Part shown: positions 18,260 through 26,440 of the stretch, one piece after another | Numbering within the stretch: the first letter of the stretch is position 1 | Layout: each line of letters starts with the position of its first letter | Assembly: GCF_003130405.1 (NCBI RefSeq) | Contig: NZ_QEAS01000009.1 | Span: 1 to 64,000 of the forward strand | Direction of reading: 5' to 3' | Source: Pararcticibacter amylolyticus | Lineage (GTDB): Bacteria > Bacteroidota > Bacteroidia > Sphingobacteriales > Sphingobacteriaceae | Length of the DNA stretch: 64,000 nucleotides | Translations under genes and position numbers: made by a program | Notes under the pieces: generated by a model | The model's database searches: none | The model's input: the letters and a program-made list of their open reading frames with translations, nothing else | What the model was told of the DNA's origin: nothing

Positions 18260-19105
18260 TTACTGATCAAATGTTGACGGCAACGCCAGTAACTGATATT
18301 GGATGGCTTTAGCAAGCCGATAATTTCCGCTTTTGTTAAGATGCAAAAGATCTGTGTCCTTGTTCCGGAAATAGCCCGATTGTGAAGAAGCAAGGGGATA
18401 AAGGCCGGATATAGAAAAAAGATCGATGACAGGGATTGACCAGTTTTCTGATGCCTGTTTAAGCGCGTGCACATAGTCGTTAATATAAAGGCCCTGGGCA
18501 TTGGCAAAACTCTCGTCAGGCTGAATGTTCTTATCATTAAATTTTGCGTATCCCCGGTGGATGGGAGTCATCACGACAATCTGCTGCCTGGGAAATTTCT
18601 CTTTCAAATAAGATAACACGGTATTAATACGGCCACAGAAAGTAGTGGATGTTATAACAGGCTCCCGATATTTACGGGTGACTTCTTTGCCGTTATGATT
18701 CGTTGTTTTAGTGGTTTCCTCATAAAATCCCCCCAAAGGAACACCATGGTTGTAGTCATTGGTACCAGCAAAAATAATGATAGCGTCAACGTCACGGGGA
18801 TGTTCCTGTGAAAGTTTGACAGCTTGGTTATAAATGCCATCCCATTGATTTCCACTGATACCATATACATAAGGCTGCAATCCAAGCAGCGCGGCCAGGT
18901 ATTCCCAATATACAAAAGAAGTATCACCGGTCTTTTTTTCAGTCATTGAATCGCCGAGGAATGCTACGCGTTTTCCATTCCATTGGGTATTTACAGATCT
19001 TTCGTGTTTGTCTATTCCGGCTTTACGAACATTTTGTCCATACGACCGGGATACATGCAAACATGTAAAGAATATTAAAGCGACTGATAATAAAGCTCTT
19101 TTCAT
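18260..19105 (-). CDS. Secreted SGNH/GDSL-family hydrolase
   Basis: A secreted esterase or lipase of the SGNH fold, 281 aa, with a signal peptide (about 1-23). Block I is FLGDSMTE with nucleophile Ser53; block III is AGTNDYNHG with Asn116; block V is TDLLHLNKSGN with Asp251 and His254. All catalytic elements are present. Bacteroidota enzymes of this type often remove acetyl or other acyl groups from polysaccharides. The gene ends about 330 bases upstream of the sigma factor of module 2 on the same strand. A second SGNH gene stands in the same relative place before module 3. A role in deacylating the glycan imported by module 2 is inferred from position only. Confidence 0.9.
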   Translation of the reverse strand: MKRALLSVALIFFTCLHVSRSYGQNVRKAGIDKHERSVNTQWNGKRVAFLGDSMTEKKTGDTSFVYWEYLAALLGLQPYVYGISGNQWDGIYNQAVKLSQEHPRDVDAIIIFAGTNDYNHGVPLGGFYEETTKTTNHNGKEVTRKYREPVITSTTFCGRINTVLSYLKEKFPRQQIVVMTPIHRGYAKFNDKNIQPDESFANAQGLYINDYVHALKQASENWSIPVIDLFSISGLYPLASSQSGYFRNKDTDLLHLNKSGNYRLAKAIQYQLLALPSTFDQ

Positions 19106-19195
19106 TTTTTAAAAATTGTATTTGCGGATGATCATTCTCATGAAGTGAACGAATATAAAATATTCAGGAAAAACACCCCTATTGCCCATAATGTA

Positions 19196-20137
19196 TTACC
19201 CAAACCTTTGCTCCAACCTCCTGGCCAAATCTAAAATGTCATCCAGCCTCGCCAACTGACTGATCCATTTTTCCGGAATAGATTCATGACCGTAAAGTAT
19301 TCCTGCGAGTCCTCCAGTGACAGCCCCGGTTGTATCTGTATCACTGCCCAAATTAACAGCTTTCAGAACAGCGGCGGAGTAGCTTTCGGTAGTAAGCAAA
19401 CACCAGATACTTGCCTCAAGAGTGTGCAGTACATACCCGGAACTAAAAATATCTTTCTCTTCCAGGGCAGAAATATCTCCATGGAAAAGACGCTTAAAGA
19501 CATTTATTTCTGCTTTATTAATTCCGATTGAATTAAGATAAGACGGGACAGTTTCCTGAAGCAAATAATACGTTTTGATCATGTCTTTGCTCTCTCTTAA
19601 TACCCTTGCAAATTCCAGATAATAAAAACAAGCGATGACTGACCTGATATGCCCATGGGTAACGGAGGATACTGCTCTTGTTAATGTAAATCTTTCTTCT
19701 ATTGGCTTATCCTTCACGTAAATGAGGAGAGGCAGAATTCGCATGAGCGAGCCGTTTCCATTTTCCTCTTCATAAAAGCCACCGGCCAGGTCAGGGCGTA
19801 CACCTGTTTTCAACCTGTTAATTGCCTCCTTCGTGGCAATTCCAATATCGAAAACTGAACCATATGGGGTCCAATAGTTATTGTACGCCCAGTCTTGGAA
19901 TTTCGAAGAAATCGTTTCCATGGAAAACCCTTCAATCAGAGCTTCCGCGAGACAAAAGGTCAGTGAACTATCATCAGACCAGGTACCTGGAGGTAAATTA
20001 TACGTACCGTTTCCAGTCATCTCCGTTACCGGTCGTTGCGCAATATCTTCTCTATCTTTAAATTCTACCGGAACCCCCAGAGCATCACCGGTAGCAACCC
20101 CCAGGAGGAAATCTTTATAAATATTATCCTTTGTCAT
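19196..20137 (-). CDS. ADP-ribosylglycohydrolase family protein
   Basis: A DraG/ARH-type enzyme expected to cleave ADP-ribose from proteins or small acceptors, using two metal ions. With the longer start the protein is 317 aa and shows GDALGVP (21-27), TWSDDSS (56-62), and the C-terminal metal-binding LGSDTDTTGA (267-276). I choose the ATG that opens MTKDNIYKDF; a GTG 12 bases upstream is also possible and would leave only 2 bases after the NadR stop. It is the last gene of an eight-gene overlapping run. Next to NAD salvage genes it could recycle ADP-ribose or reverse ADP-ribosylation. The family is clear, the substrate is not. Confidence 0.9.
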   Translation of the reverse strand: MTKDNIYKDFLLGVATGDALGVPVEFKDREDIAQRPVTEMTGNGTYNLPPGTWSDDSSLTFCLAEALIEGFSMETISSKFQDWAYNNYWTPYGSVFDIGIATKEAINRLKTGVRPDLAGGFYEEENGNGSLMRILPLLIYVKDKPIEERFTLTRAVSSVTHGHIRSVIACFYYLEFARVLRESKDMIKTYYLLQETVPSYLNSIGINKAEINVFKRLFHGDISALEEKDIFSSGYVLHTLEASIWCLLTTESYSAAVLKAVNLGSDTDTTGAVTGGLAGILYGHESIPEKWISQLARLDDILDLARRLEQRFG

Positions 20138-20151
20138 GCGTAAATTCACTT

Positions 20152-21168
20152 TTAAGAACTGCCTGAAGCAGCATAAAGTTCAGAGTTATTTCGAGCCAGC
20201 AAGCCATCAATGCATCTGACGGCGTGTTCAAACCTTGCATTCCAACCTCCTCCTATCTCTATAAATTTCACACCTGCTTCCTTCAGGATCATTCTGTGTG
20301 AAATATCCAGCCCGTTACGGTCTTCAAGATTCATTCTTGTTCCGTCCTGGACAAATGGAACATCATTACTGAGGTATAAATAAAGTTGAGCCTTGTTGTC
20401 CTTCAAAACCGAATCATCCACATACAAATCCTTCTGAAAGACGAACCTGGAGTAAGATCTTATAATATGAATATCGGTATCTATGATGATCAGCGGATGA
20501 TCGCCGCCTGCTGCATTATTTATTCTACAAGCGTGTTCTTTTGCAACTAAGATCAAGTCTTCATAACAAAATTCCTTTGAGTCAGGAATAAGCTCCCTTC
20601 CTGCTTCTGAAACCAAATTACATTGATAGTGAAGGGAAAGCCTTTCTGCGAGAGTAGATTTGCCGGTAGACTCAGTACCTAGTATCACTACTTTCAATGC
20701 GAAGAAATGTCTGGAAGCTTTTGCCAGGAACTCCCAGTTTTCAGATGGATTCGTTCTTATCTGCGACGCCGAGATAGGTATAAGCTTTCTTTCCCTGTCG
20801 AACAGAATATGCCGGATATTCATAAACGCCGCAACGTAATCACCGTAAGGCTCAGAGGTAACAACGAGACTGTAATCAGGAAAGATCTCTTTGAAACGAA
20901 CAGACCAAAGCTGTGAGACGTGCTCTGAGGATTCCGAGGTATTCGGCAGTTCGCTTTCTTTGTAGTTCAATATATGTACATCCATATTGGGCACATCCTT
21001 GAAAGTACTTCCAATCCAGGCCTTTCTTATTGTACCCTCCACCTTTTCCTTATCACTACAGCATACTAATACAGAAAGAAAATCACATTTTGTCAAGGCG
21101 AAACGAATAAGTGCTTCGTGCCCTTTGTGAAAAGGAAGAAATTTTCCGAAAACAAATGCTTTAATCAT
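20152..21168 (-). CDS. nadR: NadR-like bifunctional NMN adenylyltransferase / ribosylnicotinamide kinase
   Basis: A two-domain NAD-salvage enzyme of 338 aa. The N-terminal nucleotidyltransferase (about 1-155) has GKFLPFHKGH (8-17) and ISASQIR (132-138), the ATP- and NMN-binding motifs of NMN adenylyltransferases. The C-terminal kinase domain (about 158-330) carries a Walker A loop GTESTGKST (164-172) and a DTD motif in IIIDTDIHII. Together they would convert nicotinamide riboside to NMN and then to NAD. The N-terminal DNA-binding domain of enterobacterial NadR is absent, so this form should be purely enzymatic. The gene overlaps pnuC by 8 bases, the classical transporter-enzyme pair. Confidence 0.92.
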   Translation of the reverse strand: MIKAFVFGKFLPFHKGHEALIRFALTKCDFLSVLVCCSDKEKVEGTIRKAWIGSTFKDVPNMDVHILNYKESELPNTSESSEHVSQLWSVRFKEIFPDYSLVVTSEPYGDYVAAFMNIRHILFDRERKLIPISASQIRTNPSENWEFLAKASRHFFALKVVILGTESTGKSTLAERLSLHYQCNLVSEAGRELIPDSKEFCYEDLILVAKEHACRINNAAGGDHPLIIIDTDIHIIRSYSRFVFQKDLYVDDSVLKDNKAQLYLYLSNDVPFVQDGTRMNLEDRNGLDISHRMILKEAGVKFIEIGGGWNARFEHAVRCIDGLLARNNSELYAASGSS

Positions 21169-21793
21169 TACTTACCTGTTTTTTCCAATACAGGAGTCCA
21201 TAAATTGCCATTCCCAAAAATACAAGGTATTCCAACGCTAAGAAATAAATTCCTTTAACGGAATAAAGTACCACACAAATCAGGTCTATAGCAATCCAGA
21301 AATACCAATTATCCAGCCTTTTGCGCGACAAGAGCAGGGTTGCGGCGATGCTTCCAACCATAACCAGGGAATCAACATACGGAAATGCGGCTGGCATCTT
21401 AAAGTGCTGAGGCATATAAACGTGCAGATTTTGCACCATAAAGCCTGCCGGCAGCGACAACAGCAGAATGAGGAATATTGTTATAACAAGAGACTTCCTG
21501 CGCAGAGTAGTGATTCTGCTTTCTGTTGTTTTTGAGTTCCAGTGAAACCAACCATATAATGTTACTATAAAAAAGTAAACCTGCAGAAACATATCGGCAT
21601 ATAGCTGAACCTGGAAAAAGAGAATGAACAGAAAAAGCTCGTTGATGACCCCTGAGGGCCAGGTTAGGATGTTCGCTTTCGATGCATAAAATACAGATAG
21701 CAACCCGAAAAGAGTGCCTATTAACTCTACGTAGCTAAGCGGATAATTCCAAATGTTAAAGGCAATACTTTCAATATCAAAAAAAACACTCAT
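21161..21793 (-). CDS. pnuC: PnuC-type nicotinamide riboside transporter
   Basis: An inner-membrane facilitator for nicotinamide riboside, 210 aa with about seven hydrophobic helices. Early in the protein is the family's WNYPLSYVELIGTLFGLLSV beginning. Near the end, DNWYFWIAIDLICVVLY carries the conserved W-x-x-W-x-x-x-D pattern that lines the PnuC binding pocket. It overlaps the upstream adenylating-enzyme gene by 4 bases (ATGA) and the downstream nadR-like gene by 8 bases. Uptake is driven by phosphorylation of the riboside by the kinase domain of that partner. Confidence 0.93.
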   Translation of the reverse strand: MSVFFDIESIAFNIWNYPLSYVELIGTLFGLLSVFYASKANILTWPSGVINELFLFILFFQVQLYADMFLQVYFFIVTLYGWFHWNSKTTESRITTLRRKSLVITIFLILLLSLPAGFMVQNLHVYMPQHFKMPAAFPYVDSLVMVGSIAATLLLSRKRLDNWYFWIAIDLICVVLYSVKGIYFLALEYLVFLGMAIYGLLYWKKQVSND

Positions 21794-23160
21794 CGGGATC
21801 CTAAACTTGAAAAATCACTGGTATAGGCGACAACCTTTTCTGAAAGATCACTTCCTGCACTATTCAATTTTATACTTATTTGAACCTGGCCGAATATATC
21901 CAGTAAATCAGATGAGATCTGCCCGCAAACATCTTCATTTGTCCAACCTTCGAACTGAAGCGAGAGGTTTTCAGACTGATGCAGTCTGAATCCGGAGAGC
22001 GGATAGCTGGTCATTTTTCTTGAGATGTCAATAGTGTTGACCACCGCCCCTTCCAAAGAATAGAAGATTGTTAGTTTGCGTGCTCCCAGGTCTTCTAAAT
22101 AAGGTACTCCGTCTTCAATTTTCAGGCAGCAGAAATCTCCGGTCCGGTATCTTATTAGCGGAAGAAAGGGATTGTTTCCTCCGCTAACCACCAGTTCTCC
22201 CCTTTCACCGTAAGGCAAGGGTTCATCCTTTTCAGGATGGAATATCTCCAGGTAAAGCTCCGGGCGAATAGCCCGGTATTTATTACCGACGGAAACTGCA
22301 ATATTACGGCATTCAGTTAAGGAATAAACATCAAGAACCGGAGCATTAAAATAACCTTCCAGCTTTTCTTTTATCCCATCATTTAATTTCATAGCGGATG
22401 AGATCAATGCTTTAGGAGAGATCCCAGGCTTAAGTTTTAGAAGTGCCATAAAAGCAAAGGGATCGCCCGTTAAAACTTCAGGGTTGTATTTTTCCAGATA
22501 TTTGACAGGGTGAGAAGGATCCTTCCATTCTGCAGTGTTAAGATTCAGTTTCAAAATACCCGCCCCATTCAGGTAAGTGGATAATGAAGCGTAGGTTAGG
22601 GTTGTTGCCTGAGAACAGATAAGTGCTATAGCTACTTTCCGTCCCTGCTCTCCGATAAATACACCGTACTCGTCCAAGATACTCTGCATTTGAGGGAGCC
22701 AACACGCCTGTGAAACGGGATCAAAAAGAACATCCAGAGGAGCTCCGGTAGTTCCTGAAGTTTGATATACCAGAAGGTCATTTAACTTTGCTTTTTCCGA
22801 CACAAACAACCAGGGCTGCCTCCTGATATCCTCCCGGGTAATGCATGGCTGTGAGCGAAACTCCCCTGACCGGTATTTATAGAAAGGAACCTCTGCTGTA
22901 CAGGATTCCCAATACTCCTCAAGCCAGTCAGGCTGCTGGTTTTCATCCCAGAACCTGCGTGCCGCCCTGATGTTCAATGCATACTGTTCTACTTCCTGAA
23001 GATGATGAGCGGTTATGCGGTCGCCACTCATAAAGTTGAAGTTAGGAGCCCATTCATCCTGTCTCAGCTCATGCAGCAAAGAGATGTCATTCAAAAGCGG
23101 AAATCTCTCTGTATCGCTCAACCCTATCCGCGGGCCTTTATTATTCTCTTCCATAAACAT
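21790..23160 (-). CDS. PaaK-like adenylate-forming enzyme
   Basis: A member of the acyl-adenylate superfamily resembling phenylacetate-CoA ligase, about 456 aa. The ATP-binding P-loop is YQTSGTTGAP, the central motif is YSLTECRN, and the late motif is IRYRTGDFCC; a smaller C-terminal lid follows. The open frame runs upstream to 23226, deep inside the preceding gene. I prefer the ATG at 23160 (MFMEENNKGPRIG), which leaves a 20-base overlap typical of this run of genes; an ATG at 23154 is equally possible. The acid it activates is unknown. PaaK-like enzymes are unusual partners for pnuC and nadR genes, so its role here is an open question. It may make an acyl-AMP or acyl-CoA used by the same pathway. 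Confidence 0.82.
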   Translation of the reverse strand: MFMEENNKGPRIGLSDTERFPLLNDISLLHELRQDEWAPNFNFMSGDRITAHHLQEVEQYALNIRAARRFWDENQQPDWLEEYWESCTAEVPFYKYRSGEFRSQPCITREDIRRQPWLFVSEKAKLNDLLVYQTSGTTGAPLDVLFDPVSQACWLPQMQSILDEYGVFIGEQGRKVAIALICSQATTLTYASLSTYLNGAGILKLNLNTAEWKDPSHPVKYLEKYNPEVLTGDPFAFMALLKLKPGISPKALISSAMKLNDGIKEKLEGYFNAPVLDVYSLTECRNIAVSVGNKYRAIRPELYLEIFHPEKDEPLPYGERGELVVSGGNNPFLPLIRYRTGDFCCLKIEDGVPYLEDLGARKLTIFYSLEGAVVNTIDISRKMTSYPLSGFRLHQSENLSLQFEGWTNEDVCGQISSDLLDIFGQVQISIKLNSAGSDLSEKVVAYTSDFSSLGSR

Positions 23161-23716
23161 TCGCTGCTTCACGTGCTTTCTGCTCAGCCATTTTTCGACG
23201 GATCTCCACCATTCGCTCAAAAGCATCGGAAGATTCTTTTAAAACCTGCTGGCGCTTGATGGTACTTAAGGCATCCAGCCGGTCTGCTGCTTCAATTTCA
23301 GATTCTCCGTCCGGCAAAATACCACAACAATCCAACGCTGCACGGACAAACTCTTCGTTACGGTCTTCATCCTCAATCCACTGTCCCGTATCAACATAGT
23401 CTGCTAGTTCAGGTAATTTCCTCAACATAAAAGTCGTGATACCTGCAAGTAATCCCGGCTGCCTGTGAAAAGCCTCATAGGAGAAAAACCAACAGGAAAC
23501 TTGAATGGCAGTACGCGACTTCTCCTCCAGCTTACTCAGTATCTCCTTATCAGGGATCGCATTCTCTTCTAAAAGTAAATCACCCGAAACCAGCCGGAAA
23601 CAATCTGCAACTAAAGCATAAGTATGAATACTCCCATGCTGGAACTGTGAAGTTCCAGCAAAAAACACTTCAGGACAGCTCCTAAGGTGGGATAAAAGGG
23701 AATAAAGATCAACCAT
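23141..23716 (-). CDS. Unrecognised 191-aa protein of the MoxR/vWA operon
   Basis: I do not recognise this protein. It appears soluble, with no signal peptide and no membrane helix. The N-terminal half mixes predicted strands and helices (EVFFAGTSQFQHGSIHTYAL). The C-terminal third is rich in charged residues and probably a long helix (about 150-191, TIKRQQVLKESSDAFERMVE and onwards), compatible with a coiled coil. It overlaps the metallopeptidase-vWA gene by 8 bases and the adenylating-enzyme gene by about 20 bases, so it is surely co-translated with them. Its size and position suggest an adaptor or small subunit of the MoxR/vWA complex, which is inference only. Confidence 0.8.
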   Translation of the reverse strand: MVDLYSLLSHLRSCPEVFFAGTSQFQHGSIHTYALVADCFRLVSGDLLLEENAIPDKEILSKLEEKSRTAIQVSCWFFSYEAFHRQPGLLAGITTFMLRKLPELADYVDTGQWIEDEDRNEEFVRAALDCCGILPDGESEIEAADRLDALSTIKRQQVLKESSDAFERMVEIRRKMAEQKAREAANVYGRE

Positions 23717-25472
23717 GGCCCTGATTTTTGATCTGCTTTGAATGGTAATTGGCAGCTGAAAAGCTACGTGCGAAATCCAGCAACTCTTTTTCGTTAGTTA
23801 CATAATAAATCTCCCAGCCCATTTGCACCAAACGCTTTACTTCGTTACGGTGCCAATCAGGCCGGGAATGCAGAACCAGTGTCCCATGCCCACCGGCGTT
23901 TTTTAGAGACTGTTCAATGATATCCCAATTACTTTCCCCTGTTTTTGTTTCGGCAGAAAGCATACTGAAAATATCGTCATCAGTTACGACAATAACATGG
24001 GATTTGTCTTTCACCGGAAACCCGAAAGGCGTTTTAAGGCGAGGTATTCCATAGGCATACCCTGTTCCAAGATATGAGGTAAGAACAGTAAGCACCTCTT
24101 TTTCAGATGTACTATACCCCTCACTCTCCAGAAAACTACCCGGTTCGCCGGAAAGGCAGGCCATCACTTTTGCCCCGGCTCTTAAAGCCGAGAGCCCGAT
24201 AATGGCAGCTGCCAGCACAGGCCAGGAAAAAGTAAATCTGGGATTGCCCATGGATCCTGAACAATCTACACCAATATACACATTCAGGGGACTTGAGACA
24301 CTTGAGCTATCATTATCCGGGCCATAAACTCTCTTAACAGTACTGTATCCCGGAATAAACTCGGGAGATTGAACAGCTGATTCCAGCCAGTCTATTTCAT
24401 CAGGGGAATCTCCGAAATCCCAATTACCTGTCCCCTCAGGGAGATTATAGGATACCGGATTGATTTGCTCTACCGGAAAATCAACCAGATGAGGGAGTGC
24501 AATTTCCCGGTAATAATTATTTAACAGCTCCTGCTCATCCAATACAGGATTAATTTTTCTGAGAAGGTCAATATAAACACCAGGTTCCAGGTATCGCTGT
24601 TGAGGACCGGTTCCTCCCCGTTCTGATATTCCTATACCATTTGCTGGAATTTTATCTTCACCCCTGATCCCCAAGGCCTCTCTTCGGGGATCTACATTTC
24701 CCTTGACGGCTTCATCGTCGATTTCTGTAATTCCCGCAATTATACTGCCATTTAAACCGGCGGCTTCTGCATCCAGATAGATCAACATAGACAATCTTGC
24801 CTTCTGATATTCTTCATCTTCCAGGATATAGGGGAATAATAAAGCAGTAAAACGACCGGCTCCATCGAGCCAGTTCCGGGAGTAGCTTCTTATCAGCGAG
24901 GCAAGCAGTGACGCATCGGCGTCGATAGATGGACTTTGAAAATGGGAGGATCCCGTCAGCATTCCACGGCTGAGTCTCCACAAATACTCATAGGTGCGCA
25001 TCAGCAATGTCCAAAGCTTCGAAAATTCGATGCCTTTATTCACCTTCTGATATACGACCGCCATATCCAGGCCTTTGGACCTCTGAAGCATATCGTTGAT
25101 CAGGAAGTCGGAATATATATTGGCCACAAAAGCAGTCCGGTTTTCTATACCCGCCAGTCCCCATTGAATGCGCGACAGTAGGATTGCATTATCATGAAGA
25201 TTGGCGGGAGTGTAAATATGATGACCAATTTCATGTGCCAGTACCTGCAGTGCACATCCGCCTACGTCAAGCTTTAATACTTCTTCCAGATCAATCACGA
25301 TCCGGTGATCAGATAAACGTATCATGGCAAAACTACCTGTTAGGCCTTCTTTTCTTGCTTCCGATGAACTAAGGCACCAAACAGGCTCCCTAAGTTTTAC
25401 AAAAGGGCTCCAGGTTGTGCGGGCCTTATCCCACTTGGATTGCCAGTTCTGCTTAAGAATCTCTGCTGTCAT
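23709..25472 (-). CDS. Metallopeptidase-like / von Willebrand A domain fusion protein
   Basis: A 587-aa cytoplasmic protein. The N-terminal part has a zinc-protease signature AHEIGHH (His80, Glu81, His84), followed 35-50 residues later by FVANIYSDFLINDML, which may supply the third ligand. The C-terminal part (about 395-575) is a vWA domain with an intact MIDAS: Asp403, Ser405 and Ser407 in DCSGSMG, Thr470 in LGTGYAYG, and TDDD at 497-500. This order resembles proteins described as putative metallopeptidase (PF13203-like) plus VWA-like domain (PF09967-like), which often neighbour MoxR ATPases; that is recalled, not searched. It shares one base with the upstream gene stop (TGATG) and overlaps the next by 8 bases. 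A MoxR-driven, metal-dependent protease or chaperone is inferred. Confidence 0.85.
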   Translation of the reverse strand: MTAEILKQNWQSKWDKARTTWSPFVKLREPVWCLSSSEARKEGLTGSFAMIRLSDHRIVIDLEEVLKLDVGGCALQVLAHEIGHHIYTPANLHDNAILLSRIQWGLAGIENRTAFVANIYSDFLINDMLQRSKGLDMAVVYQKVNKGIEFSKLWTLLMRTYEYLWRLSRGMLTGSSHFQSPSIDADASLLASLIRSYSRNWLDGAGRFTALLFPYILEDEEYQKARLSMLIYLDAEAAGLNGSIIAGITEIDDEAVKGNVDPRREALGIRGEDKIPANGIGISERGGTGPQQRYLEPGVYIDLLRKINPVLDEQELLNNYYREIALPHLVDFPVEQINPVSYNLPEGTGNWDFGDSPDEIDWLESAVQSPEFIPGYSTVKRVYGPDNDSSSVSSPLNVYIGVDCSGSMGNPRFTFSWPVLAAAIIGLSALRAGAKVMACLSGEPGSFLESEGYSTSEKEVLTVLTSYLGTGYAYGIPRLKTPFGFPVKDKSHVIVVTDDDIFSMLSAETKTGESNWDIIEQSLKNAGGHGTLVLHSRPDWHRNEVKRLVQMGWEIYYVTNEKELLDFARSFSAANYHSKQIKNQGHG

Positions 25473-26440
25473 CAGTTAATCTCAGGATAATTATAAATAA
25501 ATAAGTAATGGGACGAACTTCTGGTAATAACAACGCTTGAATTGAGGGTTACACAGGATGTCATGTCGTCAAAACACAAACGAATGTTCAAATCCTTTTC
25601 GGTGAATGGCTTTGCAGGCAGAACTGAGGCGGAAGTTGTTACCCTTTCGGTCGCTAGCGGAACATCCCTGATCAAAACAGTTCCCAGTGCATCGGCAAAA
25701 AGGGCACAGCAGGTATTTCCGTCTGAAGCCACGATCCGGCCATTTAAACCGGCAACTAAAGGAGGACGGGTAAATGCATTTCCATAACCGTGAAAACCAC
25801 CTGCCACTCCTTGAAATTTAAATTTCGCCGCGTCAGTCCAGGGGTGATTTAAAAGATCATCGGGAGAAGCTGGAAGCTTCTCACTCTTCATGACAGTCTT
25901 TATTTCTTCGGCAAGCCCAGGGTATATCATAATCGCCTTTTCACGAAGATGAGACATCCCGCACAGCCATGCTGTTATCCGTCCGCAATTTAAAAACTCA
26001 ACTGTAGTTTTACAGTAAATCGCGGTTTGGCCCATTAATCGGATCCAGTCTCCCACCCTTCCTGGCTGGTACTGCCTCAGAGAGAGTAAAGCCGAATTCA
26101 GGGCATTGATCATCCTCTGAGGTTGCTTTGCAATCAACCCGGGAACCAGGCCGCAGAGTGACCAGGCCTCCTCGTACTGCCGTTCATAAGTTAAAGAAAG
26201 GTTACCTGTGAGCAAAGACAACAAGCTGACGTAAAAAGACTTAAACACAACAGGAAGAGATTCGGGAGAAACCTCAGCAGCAGCAGCAACGATTGGTTCT
26301 ACCACCCGGACAATCCATCTAGATAACAGAACGGGATCCATCTTTCCCGACTTCAACTCCTGCTGATAATACAATTGATTATACTCAGCGGCGTTTTCCC
26401 TAAGATATTCAACAAGCGGAGGAAATGTTATTTTTTCCAT
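25472..26440 (-). CDS. Unrecognised 322-aa protein between MoxR ATPase and vWA genes
   Basis: I do not recognise this protein. The first two thirds (about 1-195) look all-helical with many leucines, possibly a repeat or scaffold fold (ALLSLRQYQPGRVGDWIRLM). The last third (about 205-322) turns to glycine-rich strands (FQGVAGGFHGYGNAFTRPP and GRIVASDGNTCCALFADAL) and could be a small beta domain. There is no signal peptide or membrane helix. It overlaps the ATPase gene by 13 bases and shares one base with the vWA gene. Its place between MoxR and vWA partners is where MoxR-vWA-associated proteins are often found, but I cannot show homology. Confidence 0.82.
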   Translation of the reverse strand: MEKITFPPLVEYLRENAAEYNQLYYQQELKSGKMDPVLLSRWIVRVVEPIVAAAAEVSPESLPVVFKSFYVSLLSLLTGNLSLTYERQYEEAWSLCGLVPGLIAKQPQRMINALNSALLSLRQYQPGRVGDWIRLMGQTAIYCKTTVEFLNCGRITAWLCGMSHLREKAIMIYPGLAEEIKTVMKSEKLPASPDDLLNHPWTDAAKFKFQGVAGGFHGYGNAFTRPPLVAGLNGRIVASDGNTCCALFADALGTVLIRDVPLATERVTTSASVLPAKPFTEKDLNIRLCFDDMTSCVTLNSSVVITRSSSHYLFIYNYPEIN

